A DNA stretch of 64,000 nt from Rhodospirillaceae bacterium (GTDB taxonomy: Bacteria; Pseudomonadota; Alphaproteobacteria; UBA8366). Below are positions 42,966-53,535 of the stretch, in pieces (the stretch's first letter is position 1; the number at the start of each line of letters is the position of its first letter). The translations under genes were made by a program, and so were the position numbers. The notes under the pieces are model-generated. The model saw only the letters and a program-made list of their open reading frames with translations. It was not told the DNA's origin and did no database searches. The stretch is taken from assembly GCA_002722095.1 (NCBI GenBank), contig PBKG01000006.1, positions 831,829-895,828 on the forward strand. The letters run 5' to 3'.

Positions 42966-45848
42966 ATGACGACGAATTTCAAAGACACATTGTTCCTGCC
43001 AAAAACCGACTTTCCCATGAAAGCCGGTCTGCCGAAGCGCGAGCCGGAATTATTGAACCGCTGGCAGGAGATCGATCTGTGGGGTCAGTTGCGCTCGGAT
43101 GGCGAGGGTCGTGAAAAGTTCATTCTCCATGACGGCCCTCCTTACGCCAATGGCAACCTCCATATCGGCCATGCGTTGAACAAAATTCTGAAGGACGTAA
43201 TTAACCGCTCGCAGCAAATGCTGGGTAAGGATTCCTACTATGTGCCGGGGTGGGACTGCCACGGCTTGCCTATCGAATGGAAGATCGAGGAGGAATACCG
43301 CGCCAAAGGAAAAGATAAGGATGCGGTGCCGGTGGTCGAATTCCGCACCGAATGCCGTGAATTCGCGGGAAAATGGATCGACATCCAGCGCGATGAATTC
43401 AAGCGTCTCGGCGTACTTGGCGATTGGGAACGCCCCTATCTGACCATGGATTACAAGGCGCAGGCGCGCATCGCCGGCGAAATCGGCAAGTTCCTGATGA
43501 ACGGGCTGCTTTACCGCGGATCGAAGCCGGTTATGTGGTCGGTGGTCGAGAAGACGGCGCTCGCCGAAGCGGAGGTCGAATACGAAGATTACGAAAGCGA
43601 CCAAATTTGGGTGAAGTTCCCGCTGGCCGAGAAAGCTGACGGTGCTCTCGAAGATGCGCAGATCGTTATCTGGACGACGACCCCCTGGACCATCCCGGGT
43701 AACCGGGCGATTTGTTATTCGGATCGAATCGCCTACGGCCTTTACGAGGTCGGCCAAGTGGCTGAGGACAATTGGGTCCAAACCGGCGAAAAGCTGGTGC
43801 TGGCAGATGCTCTTGCGTCGAGTTTCTTCGAGCAATCCCGGGTCGAAAATTATGAACGGATCGCCGATGTCGCGGGTGATGCTCTTAACGACATTGTCTG
43901 TGCCCATCCGCTGAATGCGCTGGGATATGATTTCGTTGTCCCGCTGCTGGCCGGCGAGCATGTCACCGAGGAAACCGGAACGGGTTTTGTTCATACGGCG
44001 CCCGGCCACGGTACCGACGACTTCGAAGTTTGGATGGCAAATAAAGCGGGCCTGGATGCGCGAGGTATCGAAACGGCAATACCTTATACGGTCGATGGCG
44101 ACGGATTTTTCACCGATCAGGCGCCCGGCTTCGATGGCAAACGTGTCCTGACCGACAAGGGTAAAAAGGGCGATGCCAATGAGGCTGTGATCGCTGCCCT
44201 TCGTGAGGCCGGTGCGCTGGCGGCACGGGCGCGCCTTAAACATCAATATCCTCATTCCTGGCGCTCGAAGAAGCCGGTTATTTTCCGCAATACACCGCAA
44301 TGGTTCATCTCGATGGATCGGGCGCCTGGCGAAGAAGGTGATACCCTCCGCAAGCGGGCCATGGACCAAATTGCAAAGACCGCATGGTACCCGGCACAGG
44401 GCGAGAACCGCATTGGCGGCATGATCGAAGGCCGGCCCGATTGGGTAATTTCCCGCCAGCGGGCGTGGGGTGTACCGATCCCCGTTTTCGTCGACAAGGC
44501 TAGTGGAGAGCCCCTCCGGGATCAGGCAGTGGTCGATCGCATTGTCGCCGCCTTCGAAGAAGACGGTGCTGACGCTTGGTATGCAAGCGATCCCTCGCGA
44601 TTTCTCGGCAACGAATACAATCCGGACGACTATGAGCAAGTTCTGGACGTAGTCGATGTCTGGTTCGATTCCGGCTCTACCCATAGTTTTGTGCTCGAGG
44701 ATCGGCCGGAACTGGAATGGCCTGCCGCTCTCTATCTCGAAGGCTCGGACCAGCATCGTGGCTGGTTCCACTCATCGCTGCTCGAGGCGTGCGGTACGCG
44801 GGGCCAAGCGCCGTATAAGGCAGTGTTGACCCACGGATTTGTACTGGCCGAGGACGGCCGGAAAATGTCGAAATCCCTCGGCAACGTGGTCGCACCGCAA
44901 AAGGTCATCGAGCAAAACGGTGCGGAGACGCTGAGGCTCTGGGTCGCCGCTTCGGATTATTCCGATGATCTGCGCATCGGGGCCGAGATTATCAAACAGC
45001 TAACCGATTCATATCGCCGCCTCCGAAACACGCTCCGATACCTATTGGGTAATCTCGCTGGCTTCGAGGCGACCGAGCGCGTCGATCTCGCCGATATGCC
45101 CGAACTCGAACGCTGGGTGCTGCACCGGCTTTGGGAACTGGACCGCGAAGTGCGTTCGGGTTACGGCGCCTATGATTTCCACGGTCTGTTTCGGACACTG
45201 CACGACTTCTGTGCGAACGATCTCTCGGCCTTTTATTTCGATATCCGCAAGGATTGCCTCTATTGCGACCCTGCGGACAGTCTGGCCCGACGGTCGGCAC
45301 GCACGGTGCTAGACGACCTGTTTTCGTGCCTGACCGCATGGCTCGCACCGATCCTTTGTTTCACCTCCGAGGAGGCTTGGCTTTGCCGTCATGGCGACAG
45401 CGCGGAAGCGAGCGTGCATCTGCGCCAATTCCCAACTATACCCGAGGATTGGCAAGACGATGCACTGGCGGCGAAGTGGCAAAAAGTTTGGGCGGTCCGA
45501 CGTGTTGTGTTGGGAGCGCTCGAAATCGAACGGGCCGAGAAGCGCATCGGCTCCAGTCTCCAGGCGGCGCCGGCGGTATATCTGTCCGCGGACTATCTGA
45601 CCGCGCTCGAAGGGCTCGAGGTTGCCGACCTCGCGATCGTATCCGAAGTCGAGCTTCACGAAGGTGCGGCTCCGGAAGGCGCGTTCTCATTACCCGATAT
45701 TGCCGATATCGCGGTGGTGCCAAAAACAGCCGAGGGTGAAAAATGCGCTCGGTGCTGGAAGGTGTTGCCGGATGTGGGGGCTCGTACGGCGGAATTGTGT
45801 GATCGCTGCGCCGATGCTGTCGACCGGCACCCGGAAGCAGCCGCTTGA
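42966..45848 (+). CDS. ileS: Isoleucyl-tRNA synthetase
   Basis: A 960-residue class I synthetase. [11 protein letters not shown] is the HIGH motif and [12 protein letters not shown] the KMSKS motif. The long insertion between them (about 200-400) is the CP1 editing domain ([31 protein letters not shown]). The C-terminus has a zinc-type motif: [12 protein letters not shown] and [11 protein letters not shown] 42966 ([10 protein letters not shown]) is chosen; the frame upstream to 42927 overlaps the 3' leader only. One base of its stop is shared with lspA. The 573-codon reverse-strand frame over it is not coding. Confidence 0.96.
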   Translation: MTTNFKDTLFLPKTDFPMKAGLPKREPELLNRWQEIDLWGQLRSDGEGREKFILHDGPPYANGNLHIGHALNKILKDVINRSQQMLGKDSYYVPGWDCHGLPIEWKIEEEYRAKGKDKDAVPVVEFRTECREFAGKWIDIQRDEFKRLGVLGDWERPYLTMDYKAQARIAGEIGKFLMNGLLYRGSKPVMWSVVEKTALAEAEVEYEDYESDQIWVKFPLAEKADGALEDAQIVIWTTTPWTIPGNRAICYSDRIAYGLYEVGQVAEDNWVQTGEKLVLADALASSFFEQSRVENYERIADVAGDALNDIVCAHPLNALGYDFVVPLLAGEHVTEETGTGFVHTAPGHGTDDFEVWMANKAGLDARGIETAIPYTVDGDGFFTDQAPGFDGKRVLTDKGKKGDANEAVIAALREAGALAARARLKHQYPHSWRSKKPVIFRNTPQWFISMDRAPGEEGDTLRKRAMDQIAKTAWYPAQGENRIGGMIEGRPDWVISRQRAWGVPIPVFVDKASGEPLRDQAVVDRIVAAFEEDGADAWYASDPSRFLGNEYNPDDYEQVLDVVDVWFDSGSTHSFVLEDRPELEWPAALYLEGSDQHRGWFHSSLLEACGTRGQAPYKAVLTHGFVLAEDGRKMSKSLGNVVAPQKVIEQNGAETLRLWVAASDYSDDLRIGAEIIKQLTDSYRRLRNTLRYLLGNLAGFEATERVDLADMPELERWVLHRLWELDREVRSGYGAYDFHGLFRTLHDFCANDLSAFYFDIRKDCLYCDPADSLARRSARTVLDDLFSCLTAWLAPILCFTSEEAWLCRHGDSAEASVHLRQFPTIPEDWQDDALAAKWQKVWAVRRVVLGALEIERAEKRIGSSLQAAPAVYLSADYLTALEGLEVADLAIVSEVELHEGAAPEGAFSLPDIADIAVVPKTAEGEKCARCWKVLPDVGARTAELCDRCADAVDRHPEAAA

Positions 45849-46318
45849 TGCTGCGTCGAGGCCTCACGATTGCGGCGGCCATTGCCGTACTCGATCAGTT
45901 GAGCAAGTGGATAATTCTTCTTTGGGTCATGCAGCCGCCCGCACGGCTCGAGGTTACGGGTTTTTTCAACCTGGTTTTGGTTTGGAATAGCGGTGTCAGT
46001 TTTGGGTTTTTCCAGAGCGACTCGATCTGGGGGCCGATTCTGTTGGGTGCACTTACCGTCGGGATCATCGTATTTTTGTTTTTCTGGCTTAAAAACGCCG
46101 AAACCCGGCTTACGGCAATTTCGATCGGATTGGTTATGGGGGGCGCACTTGGGAATTTGGTCGATCGTATCATCCATGGGGCGGTGGTCGATTTTCTCGA
46201 TTTCCATGCTTTCGGTTATCATTGGCCCGCTTTCAATGTCGCCGACTCTGCGATCACTGTCGGCGTCGTGATAATTATTTTGGAAAGCTTGTTTGAACGT
46301 CGGGAAAAACCCATTTAG
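45848..46318 (+). CDS. lspA: Lipoprotein signal peptidase (signal peptidase II)
   Basis: A 156-residue inner-membrane aspartic peptidase with about four helices. The catalytic aspartates lie in GALGNLVDRIIHGAVVDF and FNVADSAITVG. LVWNSGVSFGFFQS is the other conserved box. ATG 45848 overlaps the ileS stop by one base (TGATG). It processes the lipoproteins of the cell, including several in this window. Confidence 0.95.
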   Translation: MLRRGLTIAAAIAVLDQLSKWIILLWVMQPPARLEVTGFFNLVLVWNSGVSFGFFQSDSIWGPILLGALTVGIIVFLFFWLKNAETRLTAISIGLVMGGALGNLVDRIIHGAVVDFLDFHAFGYHWPAFNVADSAITVGVVIIILESLFERREKPI

Positions 46319-46365
46319 ACTCTATGGGTAACCGTGAATATAGCGAAAACGGAGTGATTGAGACG

Positions 46366-46899
46366 ATGCGCACGGCCTTCTCGGTTGGATTATCCGCTGC
46401 TTTGGCAGGACTTCTCGTTTCCGGTTGCGTTTTATTCGACGGTACTCGCGATACAGGGCCCGATGAATTCGGCGTTGTGAGCCGTGCGCCGTTGGCACAG
46501 CCACCCGACTTTTCGCTGCGTCCGCCACGCGCCGGCGCGAAGCGTCCAAACGAGGTTGAAACGCGCGAACAGGCACGCCGGCGCCTATTCGGTCGCACTA
46601 CACGCACGCGCGGCGCGGTTCCCGAACGCGATCCCAACGACAATCGGTCCGACGGTGAGCGGGCATTGCTCCATAAGGCCGATGCGCTCGATGTGGATCC
46701 CACGATCCGCGATGCGGTAGCCCGCGAAAGTGGGATCGTGCGTGAGGACTCAGGTTTCGTAGATTCTCTGTTGTTCTGGAAATCGGACCAAAAGAAAGAC
46801 GCGGTCGTAGACCCGTCCAATGAAGCGGAACGGCTCCGCCGGAATGAAGCGTTGGGCAAGGACCCGACTGACGGCTCGACCATTACCAAGAAAAATTGA
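46366..46899 (+). CDS. BamF-like (DUF3035) outer-membrane lipoprotein
   Basis: A 177-residue lipoprotein: signal MRTAFSVGLSAALAGLL with lipobox LVSGC (Cys near 21). Mature part begins with GPDEFGVVSRAPLAQPPDF, the segment shared by the DUF3035 family, which I recall as the BamF accessory of the alphaproteobacterial beta-barrel assembly complex. ATG 46366 fits the signal; the longer start at 46324 adds 14 residues that spoil it. Its place behind lspA and before the M16 pair is common in alphaproteobacteria. Confidence 0.8.
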   Translation: MRTAFSVGLSAALAGLLVSGCVLFDGTRDTGPDEFGVVSRAPLAQPPDFSLRPPRAGAKRPNEVETREQARRRLFGRTTRTRGAVPERDPNDNRSDGERALLHKADALDVDPTIRDAVARESGIVREDSGFVDSLLFWKSDQKKDAVVDPSNEAERLRRNEALGKDPTDGSTITKKN

Positions 46900-46933
46900 C
46901 GTCGTCTGAGACAGCAATTCGCGGCATGGATCG

Positions 46934-48292
46934 ATGCGACTGAGTAGTTTCGTGCGGTTTATATCGGTTTGGTTTTTTGCTCTTTGGGTGTTTGGCGCCA
47001 TCGCCGTCGAAGCGAAGGTCTTCAGCCCGAAAAGCTTTACCCTCGAAAACGGTCTGCAGGTCGTGGTGATCTCGAACCATCGCGCGCCGGTGGTGACTCA
47101 GCTCATCATCTACAAAGTTGGTGCGATGGATGAACCCCCTGGCAAATCGGGTATCGCCCATTTTTTCGAGCATCTCATGTTCAAAGGCACGAAGACACTC
47201 AAGCCCGGTGAGTTTTCCGCCATAGTTGCGCGCAACGGCGGTCAGGAAAATGCCTTCACCAGCCAAGACATCACCGGCTATCACCAATCCTTCGCCGCCG
47301 ATCGTCTCGAAATCATGATGCGGATCGAAGCCGACCGGATGCGAAATTTGGTTTTGACGCCCGATGACGTCGAGCCCGAACGGAAAGTGGTTCTCGAGGA
47401 GCGCAATAGCAGGGTCGAGAACAATCCTGGCGCGCTGCTTGGCGAGGAAGTAAACGCCGCTTTTTATCTCAATCATCCTTACCGTGTTCCGGTAATTGGC
47501 TGGACCCACGAAATTAAAAATTTGACCCGGGATGATTTGATTGCATTTTATCGCCAATGGTATGCGCCAAATAACGCGATCTTGGTCTTTGCTGGCGACG
47601 TCACGGTCGAAAAGGTGCGGCCGTTGGTGGAGAAATTCTACGGAAAAATTCCGGCGGCAAAACTGCCATCGCGCGTCCGTTGGGCCGAACCGCCGCAACA
47701 AAGCGACAGGCGCATTACTCTCAAGCATCATCAGGTGCGCCAGCCAAGCTGGTCGCGCAGATTCATGGCGCCGAGCGTTAATACCGGTCAGCTCGCCGAA
47801 ACATATGCTCTCGATGTGCTCGCGGAAATTATCGGCGGCGGCACGACGAGCCGCCTCTATCGGTCTCTGGTCGTCGAGCAAAAAATTGCGGCAAATGCGG
47901 GTGCTTGGTACGACGGCGAGAATAGAGGTCCTGGCGCATTCGGGTTTTACGGCACCCCATTGCCCGGGAAGTCGGTGGCCGATGTGGAAGCTGCGATGGA
48001 ACGGGAAATTTCCCGCTTACTGAAAGACGGGGTCACGAAAGTTGAAGTCTCGGAGGCTGCAACGCGCTTGCAGAATGCGGCCATATTTGTCCGCGACGGT
48101 TTGCACGTACCGGCGACGATCGTCGGTGAGGCGCTAGCTATCGGTCTCAGCATTGACGATGTGGAGCAATGGCCTGCCCGTATCGCTCAGGTTACCGTTG
48201 CGGATGTGAACAAGGCGATTAAGCAGGTGCTTGGCCGCAAGGGGTCCGTAACTGCGTTATTGTTGCCGGCACCGCCGGAGGCCAAGAAATGA
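46934..48292 (+). CDS. M16-family zinc peptidase (catalytic subunit)
   Basis: A 452-residue exported peptidase: a hydrophobic signal near the start, then FTLENGLQVVVISNHRAPVV. The inverted zinc motif HFFEHLMFKGT (HxxEH) with downstream Glu in ERKVVLEERNSR is complete, so it is active. The C-terminal half has the Arg/Tyr-type region in SRLYRSLVVEQ. It is followed by an inactive-looking paralogue overlapping by 4 bp; such pairs form a heterodimeric protease related to PqqFG and mitochondrial MPP. Confidence 0.9.
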   Translation: MRLSSFVRFISVWFFALWVFGAIAVEAKVFSPKSFTLENGLQVVVISNHRAPVVTQLIIYKVGAMDEPPGKSGIAHFFEHLMFKGTKTLKPGEFSAIVARNGGQENAFTSQDITGYHQSFAADRLEIMMRIEADRMRNLVLTPDDVEPERKVVLEERNSRVENNPGALLGEEVNAAFYLNHPYRVPVIGWTHEIKNLTRDDLIAFYRQWYAPNNAILVFAGDVTVEKVRPLVEKFYGKIPAAKLPSRVRWAEPPQQSDRRITLKHHQVRQPSWSRRFMAPSVNTGQLAETYALDVLAEIIGGGTTSRLYRSLVVEQKIAANAGAWYDGENRGPGAFGFYGTPLPGKSVADVEAAMEREISRLLKDGVTKVEVSEAATRLQNAAIFVRDGLHVPATIVGEALAIGLSIDDVEQWPARIAQVTVADVNKAIKQVLGRKGSVTALLLPAPPEAKK

Positions 48293-49638
48293 GTCCGCGG
48301 ACGCTATTTTTGGGACTGACAATTATCAGCCTGCTGGGTGTCTCGGGTCCGACACAGGCTGTTGAGATAAAAACCGTAACCAGCCCAAGCGGGATCAAAG
48401 CGTGGTTGGTTCAAGACCGCTCGATCCCCTTGATATCCATGCATTTCATTTTTCGCGATGCCGGCGCTGCCACGGATCCTAGCGGCAAAGAGGGTCGCGC
48501 CAATATGGTGTCCGCTCTGCTCGATGAAGGCGCGGGCAAATTCGACAGCCAGGCCTTCCAACGCCAGCTCGAGAATCAGTCGATCCAGCTTAATTTCAGC
48601 GTAGGTAAAGACAGTTTCGGTGGCAGTCTGAAGACGCTCAACAAATATCGGAAGAGTGCTGTGAAACTCGCCGCCTTGGCGCTCGCGAAGCCAAGGTTCG
48701 ATGCGCAAGCGGTAGCGCGTATTCGGGCGCAACTTTTGACCGGCTTGAAAGCCCGCTCGTCCCGTCCGGGCTATGTTGCGGGTCGGGTTTGGTCGCGGGC
48801 GATATATGGGGATCATGTCTATTCCCGCCCCGCAACCGGGACTCAAAAGTCCGTCGTTGCCCTGAAGAACGAGGACTTGCGCGAGTATGTGTCCAATCGG
48901 CTGACCCGCGATCGGTTGATCGTCAGTGTTGTCGGAGATATTTCGCCGGAGGATTTGAAGCCGATTTTGGATGAAATGTTTGGGGCGTTGCCTGCCAAAG
49001 GCAAGCGGTCAACGCTTAAGAAGGCACCAATTCCCCGTAAGGGCGCGGTATACGTGATCGAGAAGGCGGTGCCGCAAAGTGTCGTTCTTTTTGGTCAGAG
49101 AGGCATTGCTCGCGAAGATCCGGAGTTCTACACCGCCTACGTTCTCAACCATATTTTGGGCGGTGGGAGCTTTACCTCACGCCTCTATAATGAGGTGCGT
49201 GAAAAACGTGGGCTCGCCTATTCGGTATTTACCTATTTGAGCCCGCGCAAGAAGGCACCGCTACTGGCAGGCCGGCTTTCGACAGCTAATGCGAGGGTGG
49301 CGCAATCGTTGAAGGTATTGCGGGCGGAATGGCAACGCTTGGCCGAACACGGAGTCGATGCATTGGCGCTGAAAAATGCCAAGAGTTTCATCAACGGTTC
49401 CTTCGCGCTTCGCTTTTCAAGTTCGGATAAAATCGCCAACTTGCTGGCAACGCTTCAGTATTACCGGCTTGGGCGAAGCTATCTCAAAGACCGGAAGAAG
49501 TTCATCAATGCCGTGAGTCGGGCGAAGATCAAGAAGCTGGCGAAAAAGCTGCTCGATCAATCGGCACTGACTGTCGTCGTCGTCGGAAAACCGGATGGCG
49601 TAACCGCGTCCGGCCCTGCACCAAAAGTGGAATTCTAA
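48289..49638 (+). CDS. M16-family peptidase-like protein (non-catalytic partner)
   Basis: A 449-residue exported protein with a signal near 1-24 (cleavage after GPTQA). It aligns with the M16 fold, but the HxxEH region is replaced by GREGRANMVSALLDEGAG-like KEGRANMVSALLDEGAG, so zinc and catalysis are lost. The partner features are kept: HILGGGSFTSRLYNEVREKRGLAYSV (Arg and Tyr substrate contacts). With the preceding active gene it should form the usual catalytic/non-catalytic heterodimer in the periplasm. Confidence 0.9.
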   Translation: MSPRTLFLGLTIISLLGVSGPTQAVEIKTVTSPSGIKAWLVQDRSIPLISMHFIFRDAGAATDPSGKEGRANMVSALLDEGAGKFDSQAFQRQLENQSIQLNFSVGKDSFGGSLKTLNKYRKSAVKLAALALAKPRFDAQAVARIRAQLLTGLKARSSRPGYVAGRVWSRAIYGDHVYSRPATGTQKSVVALKNEDLREYVSNRLTRDRLIVSVVGDISPEDLKPILDEMFGALPAKGKRSTLKKAPIPRKGAVYVIEKAVPQSVVLFGQRGIAREDPEFYTAYVLNHILGGGSFTSRLYNEVREKRGLAYSVFTYLSPRKKAPLLAGRLSTANARVAQSLKVLRAEWQRLAEHGVDALALKNAKSFINGSFALRFSSSDKIANLLATLQYYRLGRSYLKDRKKFINAVSRAKIKKLAKKLLDQSALTVVVVGKPDGVTASGPAPKVEF

Positions 49639-49668
49639 TTCGATCTACGGATCTTTTTTGATGCGCGG

Positions 49669-52395
49669 TTAAATTTTACCGCAGCACTGTTTGTATTTCT
49701 TGCCAGACCCACAGGGGCACGGCGCATTGCGCGGCACCTTCCCCCACGTCTCGGGGTCGTTGGGATCGATCATTTCTGCCGCCTGGCGGCTGCGGACGGT
49801 AGTTGCCGTTGTTGTTGCTTCGACCGGGACACCATCGGTGCCCGTTGCGAGATAAGGATCTTCGCGACCCTCCTGCATTTCAGGCACAGCATTCTGTTGG
49901 AGTTCGACGGTGGGCATTTGTGCTTCCATTTCGAGATGTGCGAGCACCGACGTCACCGATTCCCGGATTCTGGCGAGAAGTTCTTCGAATAGCTCGAAGG
50001 ATTCCTTTTTATATTCGTTGAGCGGGTCGCGCTGCCCATAGGCGCGAAGTCCGATGCCTTGGCGCAGATGATCGAGCTGCAGCAAGTGATCCTTCCAATT
50101 CTGATCGAGCAGTTGGAGTAGCAGGCTCTTTTCCGCAAGCCGCATCATATCGGGACCGTAATTTGCCGATTTCTCGGCCATCTTGGTGTCCAGCGCGTCG
50201 CGAATTCGTTCGCAAATTTCCTGTTCGGCGATGCCTTCCTCTGAGGCCCAGTCGGCGACCGGCAAGTCCATATTGAACAGGCGGTCGCAGTCATCATGTA
50301 GCTCGTCCATTGTCCACTGTTCGGGCATCGCGGCTTCGGGAATATGACGGTTGACCAGGTCTTCAATCAGATCATGGCGCATCTCAAGGATCGTGCCGCT
50401 GACATCGTCTGTGCGCATCAATTCTTTACGCTGTTCATAAATGACCTTGCGTTGGTCATTCATCACATCGTCGAAGCGCAGTAACTGTTTTCGGATTTCG
50501 AAATTGCGTTCTTCAACTTTTTCCTGCGCTTTCGCGAGTGCCTTGTTTATCCACGGATGGATGATCGCTTCGCCTTCTTCCAGGCCGAGTTTTTGCAGCA
50601 TCTTATCCATTCGCTCGGAACCGAAAATGCGCATCAAATCGTCTTCCAGGCTGACGAAAAATTTCGAGGCGCCGGGATCGCCCTGTCGGCCGGACCGACC
50701 GCGCAGCTGGTTGTCGATACGGCGGGACTCATGCCTTTCCGTGCCGAGTACGAAAAGACCGCCACCGTCGAGCACGACTTGGCGCTTGGTTTCGATGTCG
50801 CTTGTGATCGCCTCAAGTTTTTTCGGATCCGCATCCTCGAGGACCATGCTGCCCAGTTCCTTGGCGACCCGCATTTCGAAATTTCCACCGAGTTGAATAT
50901 CGGTGCCTCTGCCCGCCATGTTGGTGGCGATGGTCACCGTACCGGGCGTACCCGCTTCGGCGATGATGTAGGCCTCCTGCTCATGATGGCGGGCATTCAG
51001 CACATTGTGTTTGATCTTATTTTTCTTGAGGAAACCGGAAAGTTCCTCGGATTTCTCGATGCTGACTGTGCCTACGAGAACAGGCTGTTTACGTTCGAGG
51101 CATTCCTTAATCTGATCCAGGATTGCGTTATATTTTTCTTGCGTGGTGCGATAGACCTCGTCGTCCATGTCGTCGCGAATCATATCGCGATTGGTTGGCA
51201 CTTCGATTACCTCGAGTCCGTAGATTTCGCCGAACTCGCCGGCCTCGGTGATCGCGGTGCCGGTCATACCGGCGAGCTTCGGATAAAGCCGGAAATAATT
51301 CTGGAATGTAATCGACGCCAGAGTCTGATTTTCCTGCTGAACCTCGACGTCTTCCTTTGCTTCGAGAGCTTGGTGTAAGCCGTCGGAATAGCGCCGGCCT
51401 TCCATCATACGGCCGGTAAATTCGTCAATGATGATGACCTTGTTGTCCTTCACGATATAGTCGGTGTCGCGTTGGAAAAGTGTATGGGCCCGAAGGGCTT
51501 GATTGGCGTGATGAACGAGGGAAATGTTTTGCAGGTCGTACATACCGCCTTCGCTCAATAGGCCCGCCTCGTTAAGCAGCGTTTCCATTTTTTCTTGACC
51601 CTCTTCGGTCAAGTTCACGGTACGTTGCTTTTCATCCTTCTGGTAATGCTCTTCGCTGAGTTGCGGTATTAGTGCATCGACACGTCGATACTCTTCGGCG
51701 AGGTCGTCGGTCGGCCCCGAAATAATTAGCGGTGTACGCGCTTCGTCGATCAGAATCGAATCGACTTCGTCGACAATCGCAAAGTTGAATTCACGCTGGA
51801 CCATCTCCTCCAGGTAAAACTTCATATTGTCGCGCAAATAATCGAAGCCGTATTCGTTGTTGGTGCCGTAGGTGATGTCGCAGCCGTACTGCACCTGACG
51901 TTCGGTATCGTCCAGTCCGTGGACGATACATCCCACCGTCATGCCGAGATATTCGTAAATCTGGCCCATCCATTCCGAATCGCGTTTGGCCAGGTAGTCG
52001 TTGACGGTGACCACATGGGCACCCTTGCCTTCGAGGGCATTCAAATAGACCGGCAGGGTGGAGACTAGCGTTTTACCTTCGCCGGTTTTCATTTCGGCAA
52101 TTTTGCCCTGATGCAACACCATACCGCCAAGAAGTTGGACGTCATAATGTCGCTGCCCGAGGGTGCGTTTTGATGCTTCCCGTACTGTCGCAAAAGCATC
52201 GACCAAAATATCGTCGAGCGTTTCGCCTGCCGCGAGCCTTTCGCGGAGCCAGACTGTGCGCGCGCGCAATGCCTCCTCATCAAGCGCTTCGAGTTCGGGC
52301 TCAAGCGCGTTGATGGCGTCGACCTGCGGCTGCATGCGACTCAAAATCCGTTCGTTGACGGAGCCGAATACTGTTTTGAGCAATCCGCCTAACAT
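49669..52395 (-). CDS. secA: Preprotein translocase ATPase SecA
   Basis: A 908-residue motor of the Sec pathway. Motifs: [20 protein letters not shown] (Walker A), [21 protein letters not shown] (Walker B), [15 protein letters not shown] and [20 protein letters not shown]. The C-terminal zinc-binding tail [14 protein letters not shown] is complete and binds SecB. ATG 52395 ([12 protein letters not shown]) is chosen; the TTG in front is the only longer option. Divergent from a parvulin gene across about 200 bp. Confidence 0.97.
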   Translation of the reverse strand: MLGGLLKTVFGSVNERILSRMQPQVDAINALEPELEALDEEALRARTVWLRERLAAGETLDDILVDAFATVREASKRTLGQRHYDVQLLGGMVLHQGKIAEMKTGEGKTLVSTLPVYLNALEGKGAHVVTVNDYLAKRDSEWMGQIYEYLGMTVGCIVHGLDDTERQVQYGCDITYGTNNEYGFDYLRDNMKFYLEEMVQREFNFAIVDEVDSILIDEARTPLIISGPTDDLAEEYRRVDALIPQLSEEHYQKDEKQRTVNLTEEGQEKMETLLNEAGLLSEGGMYDLQNISLVHHANQALRAHTLFQRDTDYIVKDNKVIIIDEFTGRMMEGRRYSDGLHQALEAKEDVEVQQENQTLASITFQNYFRLYPKLAGMTGTAITEAGEFGEIYGLEVIEVPTNRDMIRDDMDDEVYRTTQEKYNAILDQIKECLERKQPVLVGTVSIEKSEELSGFLKKNKIKHNVLNARHHEQEAYIIAEAGTPGTVTIATNMAGRGTDIQLGGNFEMRVAKELGSMVLEDADPKKLEAITSDIETKRQVVLDGGGLFVLGTERHESRRIDNQLRGRSGRQGDPGASKFFVSLEDDLMRIFGSERMDKMLQKLGLEEGEAIIHPWINKALAKAQEKVEERNFEIRKQLLRFDDVMNDQRKVIYEQRKELMRTDDVSGTILEMRHDLIEDLVNRHIPEAAMPEQWTMDELHDDCDRLFNMDLPVADWASEEGIAEQEICERIRDALDTKMAEKSANYGPDMMRLAEKSLLLQLLDQNWKDHLLQLDHLRQGIGLRAYGQRDPLNEYKKESFELFEELLARIRESVTSVLAHLEMEAQMPTVELQQNAVPEMQEGREDPYLATGTDGVPVEATTTATTVRSRQAAEMIDPNDPETWGKVPRNAPCPCGSGKKYKQCCGKI

Positions 52396-52594
52396 CAATC
52401 CCTCAGCGCATTGGAAAAACTGTGATGGTGACTACATAATGCAGCATCAGTGTGTGAGATAGTTATGCCTCGGGCCCCTGTCAATCAAACTCTGAGAGCT
52501 TGTGCCACGCCGAGAGGTATGCATTATGCCCTCCGGTCCGAGGGGCCGAAGCAGAACCAGGTATCGTCTAGTGCCGCTAACTAAGGAATTTCCG

Positions 52595-53521
52595 ATGCAT
52601 CGTTTAGCCCTTTGCGGTTTGGTTGCTTTCCTATCAATTTCGCTTTTTTCCTTTTCGGGACTGGCCAGCGAGAGTTTTTCACAGTTGGCGCAGGCCAAGA
52701 CGGCCAAGCCTGCGAAGAAGATCGTCATTGCCAGGGTAGTAGGCGAGCCGATTTTCCAGAGCGATATTCAGGCCGCTTTTCGGGCGCTACCGCCGCGCGC
52801 CAGACGGGCGGGGTTGCAACGTCACTATGGCAGACTGCTCGAGACGCTTGTGGTTTCGAAAATGCTCACGATCTATGGCCGCCGCTTGAAGCTGGAAACC
52901 GATCCGCGCGTCAAGCGCCAATTGAAACGTGCGGAAGATGCGTTCGTTCGCGATACATATCTGAGCGATTTAGTACGCAAGCAAATGACTGATAAGGCGT
53001 TGAAAGACGAATACAATAGCTTGGTTAAGAAGAACAAAGGGATAGATGAGGTTCGCGCCCGTCACATTTTGCTTCAGACGGAAAAGAAGGCGAAAGAGAT
53101 CATCAAACTTCTCAATACAGGCCAAAATTTTGCTGAATTGGCGAAAAAGAATTCGGTTGGGCGTACAGCGCGTCGGGGCGGAGATTTGGGTTTTTTCGGC
53201 CGAAACGAAATGACCAAGCCGTTTTCCGATGCTGCGTTTGCCTTGAAGGTGGGGCAGGTTACCAAAAAGCCCGTTAAGTCCGATTTCGGCTGGCACGTTA
53301 TCAAGGTCGAGGAAAAGCGTAAGCGCAAGATTCCGCCGTTTGATAAGGTTCGCCCGATGATCCGGGCACGGGTCGGTCAGCGGTTGAGCGGCGAAATAGT
53401 CTCCGAATTGATGCGTCAGACAAAGGTCGAGCGCTATTCCTACGACGGTAAGCGTTCGATTGCAGCGCCGCGTGCGGGTAGCACACCGCCACCGGCACCG
53501 AAACCCAAAGCGAAACCTTAA
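52595..53521 (+). CDS. Parvulin-type peptidyl-prolyl isomerase (SurA/PpiC-like), exported
   Basis: A 308-residue protein with an N-terminal signal (about 1-24, LCGLVAFLSISLFSFSGLA) and an N-terminal SurA-like helical part (about 40-125). The PpiC domain (about 150-245) has RARHILLQTEKKAKEI, FAELAKKNSVG, RGGDLGFFGRNEMTKPF and FGWHVIKVEEK. It is a periplasmic chaperone/isomerase for outer-membrane proteins. ATG 52595 (MHRLALCG) follows AAGGAA; the upstream extension lacks a signal. The C-terminus is Pro/Lys-rich. Confidence 0.87.
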   Translation: MHRLALCGLVAFLSISLFSFSGLASESFSQLAQAKTAKPAKKIVIARVVGEPIFQSDIQAAFRALPPRARRAGLQRHYGRLLETLVVSKMLTIYGRRLKLETDPRVKRQLKRAEDAFVRDTYLSDLVRKQMTDKALKDEYNSLVKKNKGIDEVRARHILLQTEKKAKEIIKLLNTGQNFAELAKKNSVGRTARRGGDLGFFGRNEMTKPFSDAAFALKVGQVTKKPVKSDFGWHVIKVEEKRKRKIPPFDKVRPMIRARVGQRLSGEIVSELMRQTKVERYSYDGKRSIAAPRAGSTPPPAPKPKAKP

Positions 53522-53535
53522 CCGTCCGCGTCGAA

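Noticed and set aside
43050..44771. 573-codon open frame on the minus strand across ileS
   Set aside because: It is antisense to a clearly conserved gene, shows no recognisable motifs and has the composition expected of a shadow frame in GC-biased codons.
46883..47881. 332-codon minus-strand frame across the first M16 gene
   Set aside because: Antisense shadow; the forward frame has the complete HxxEH peptidase motif.
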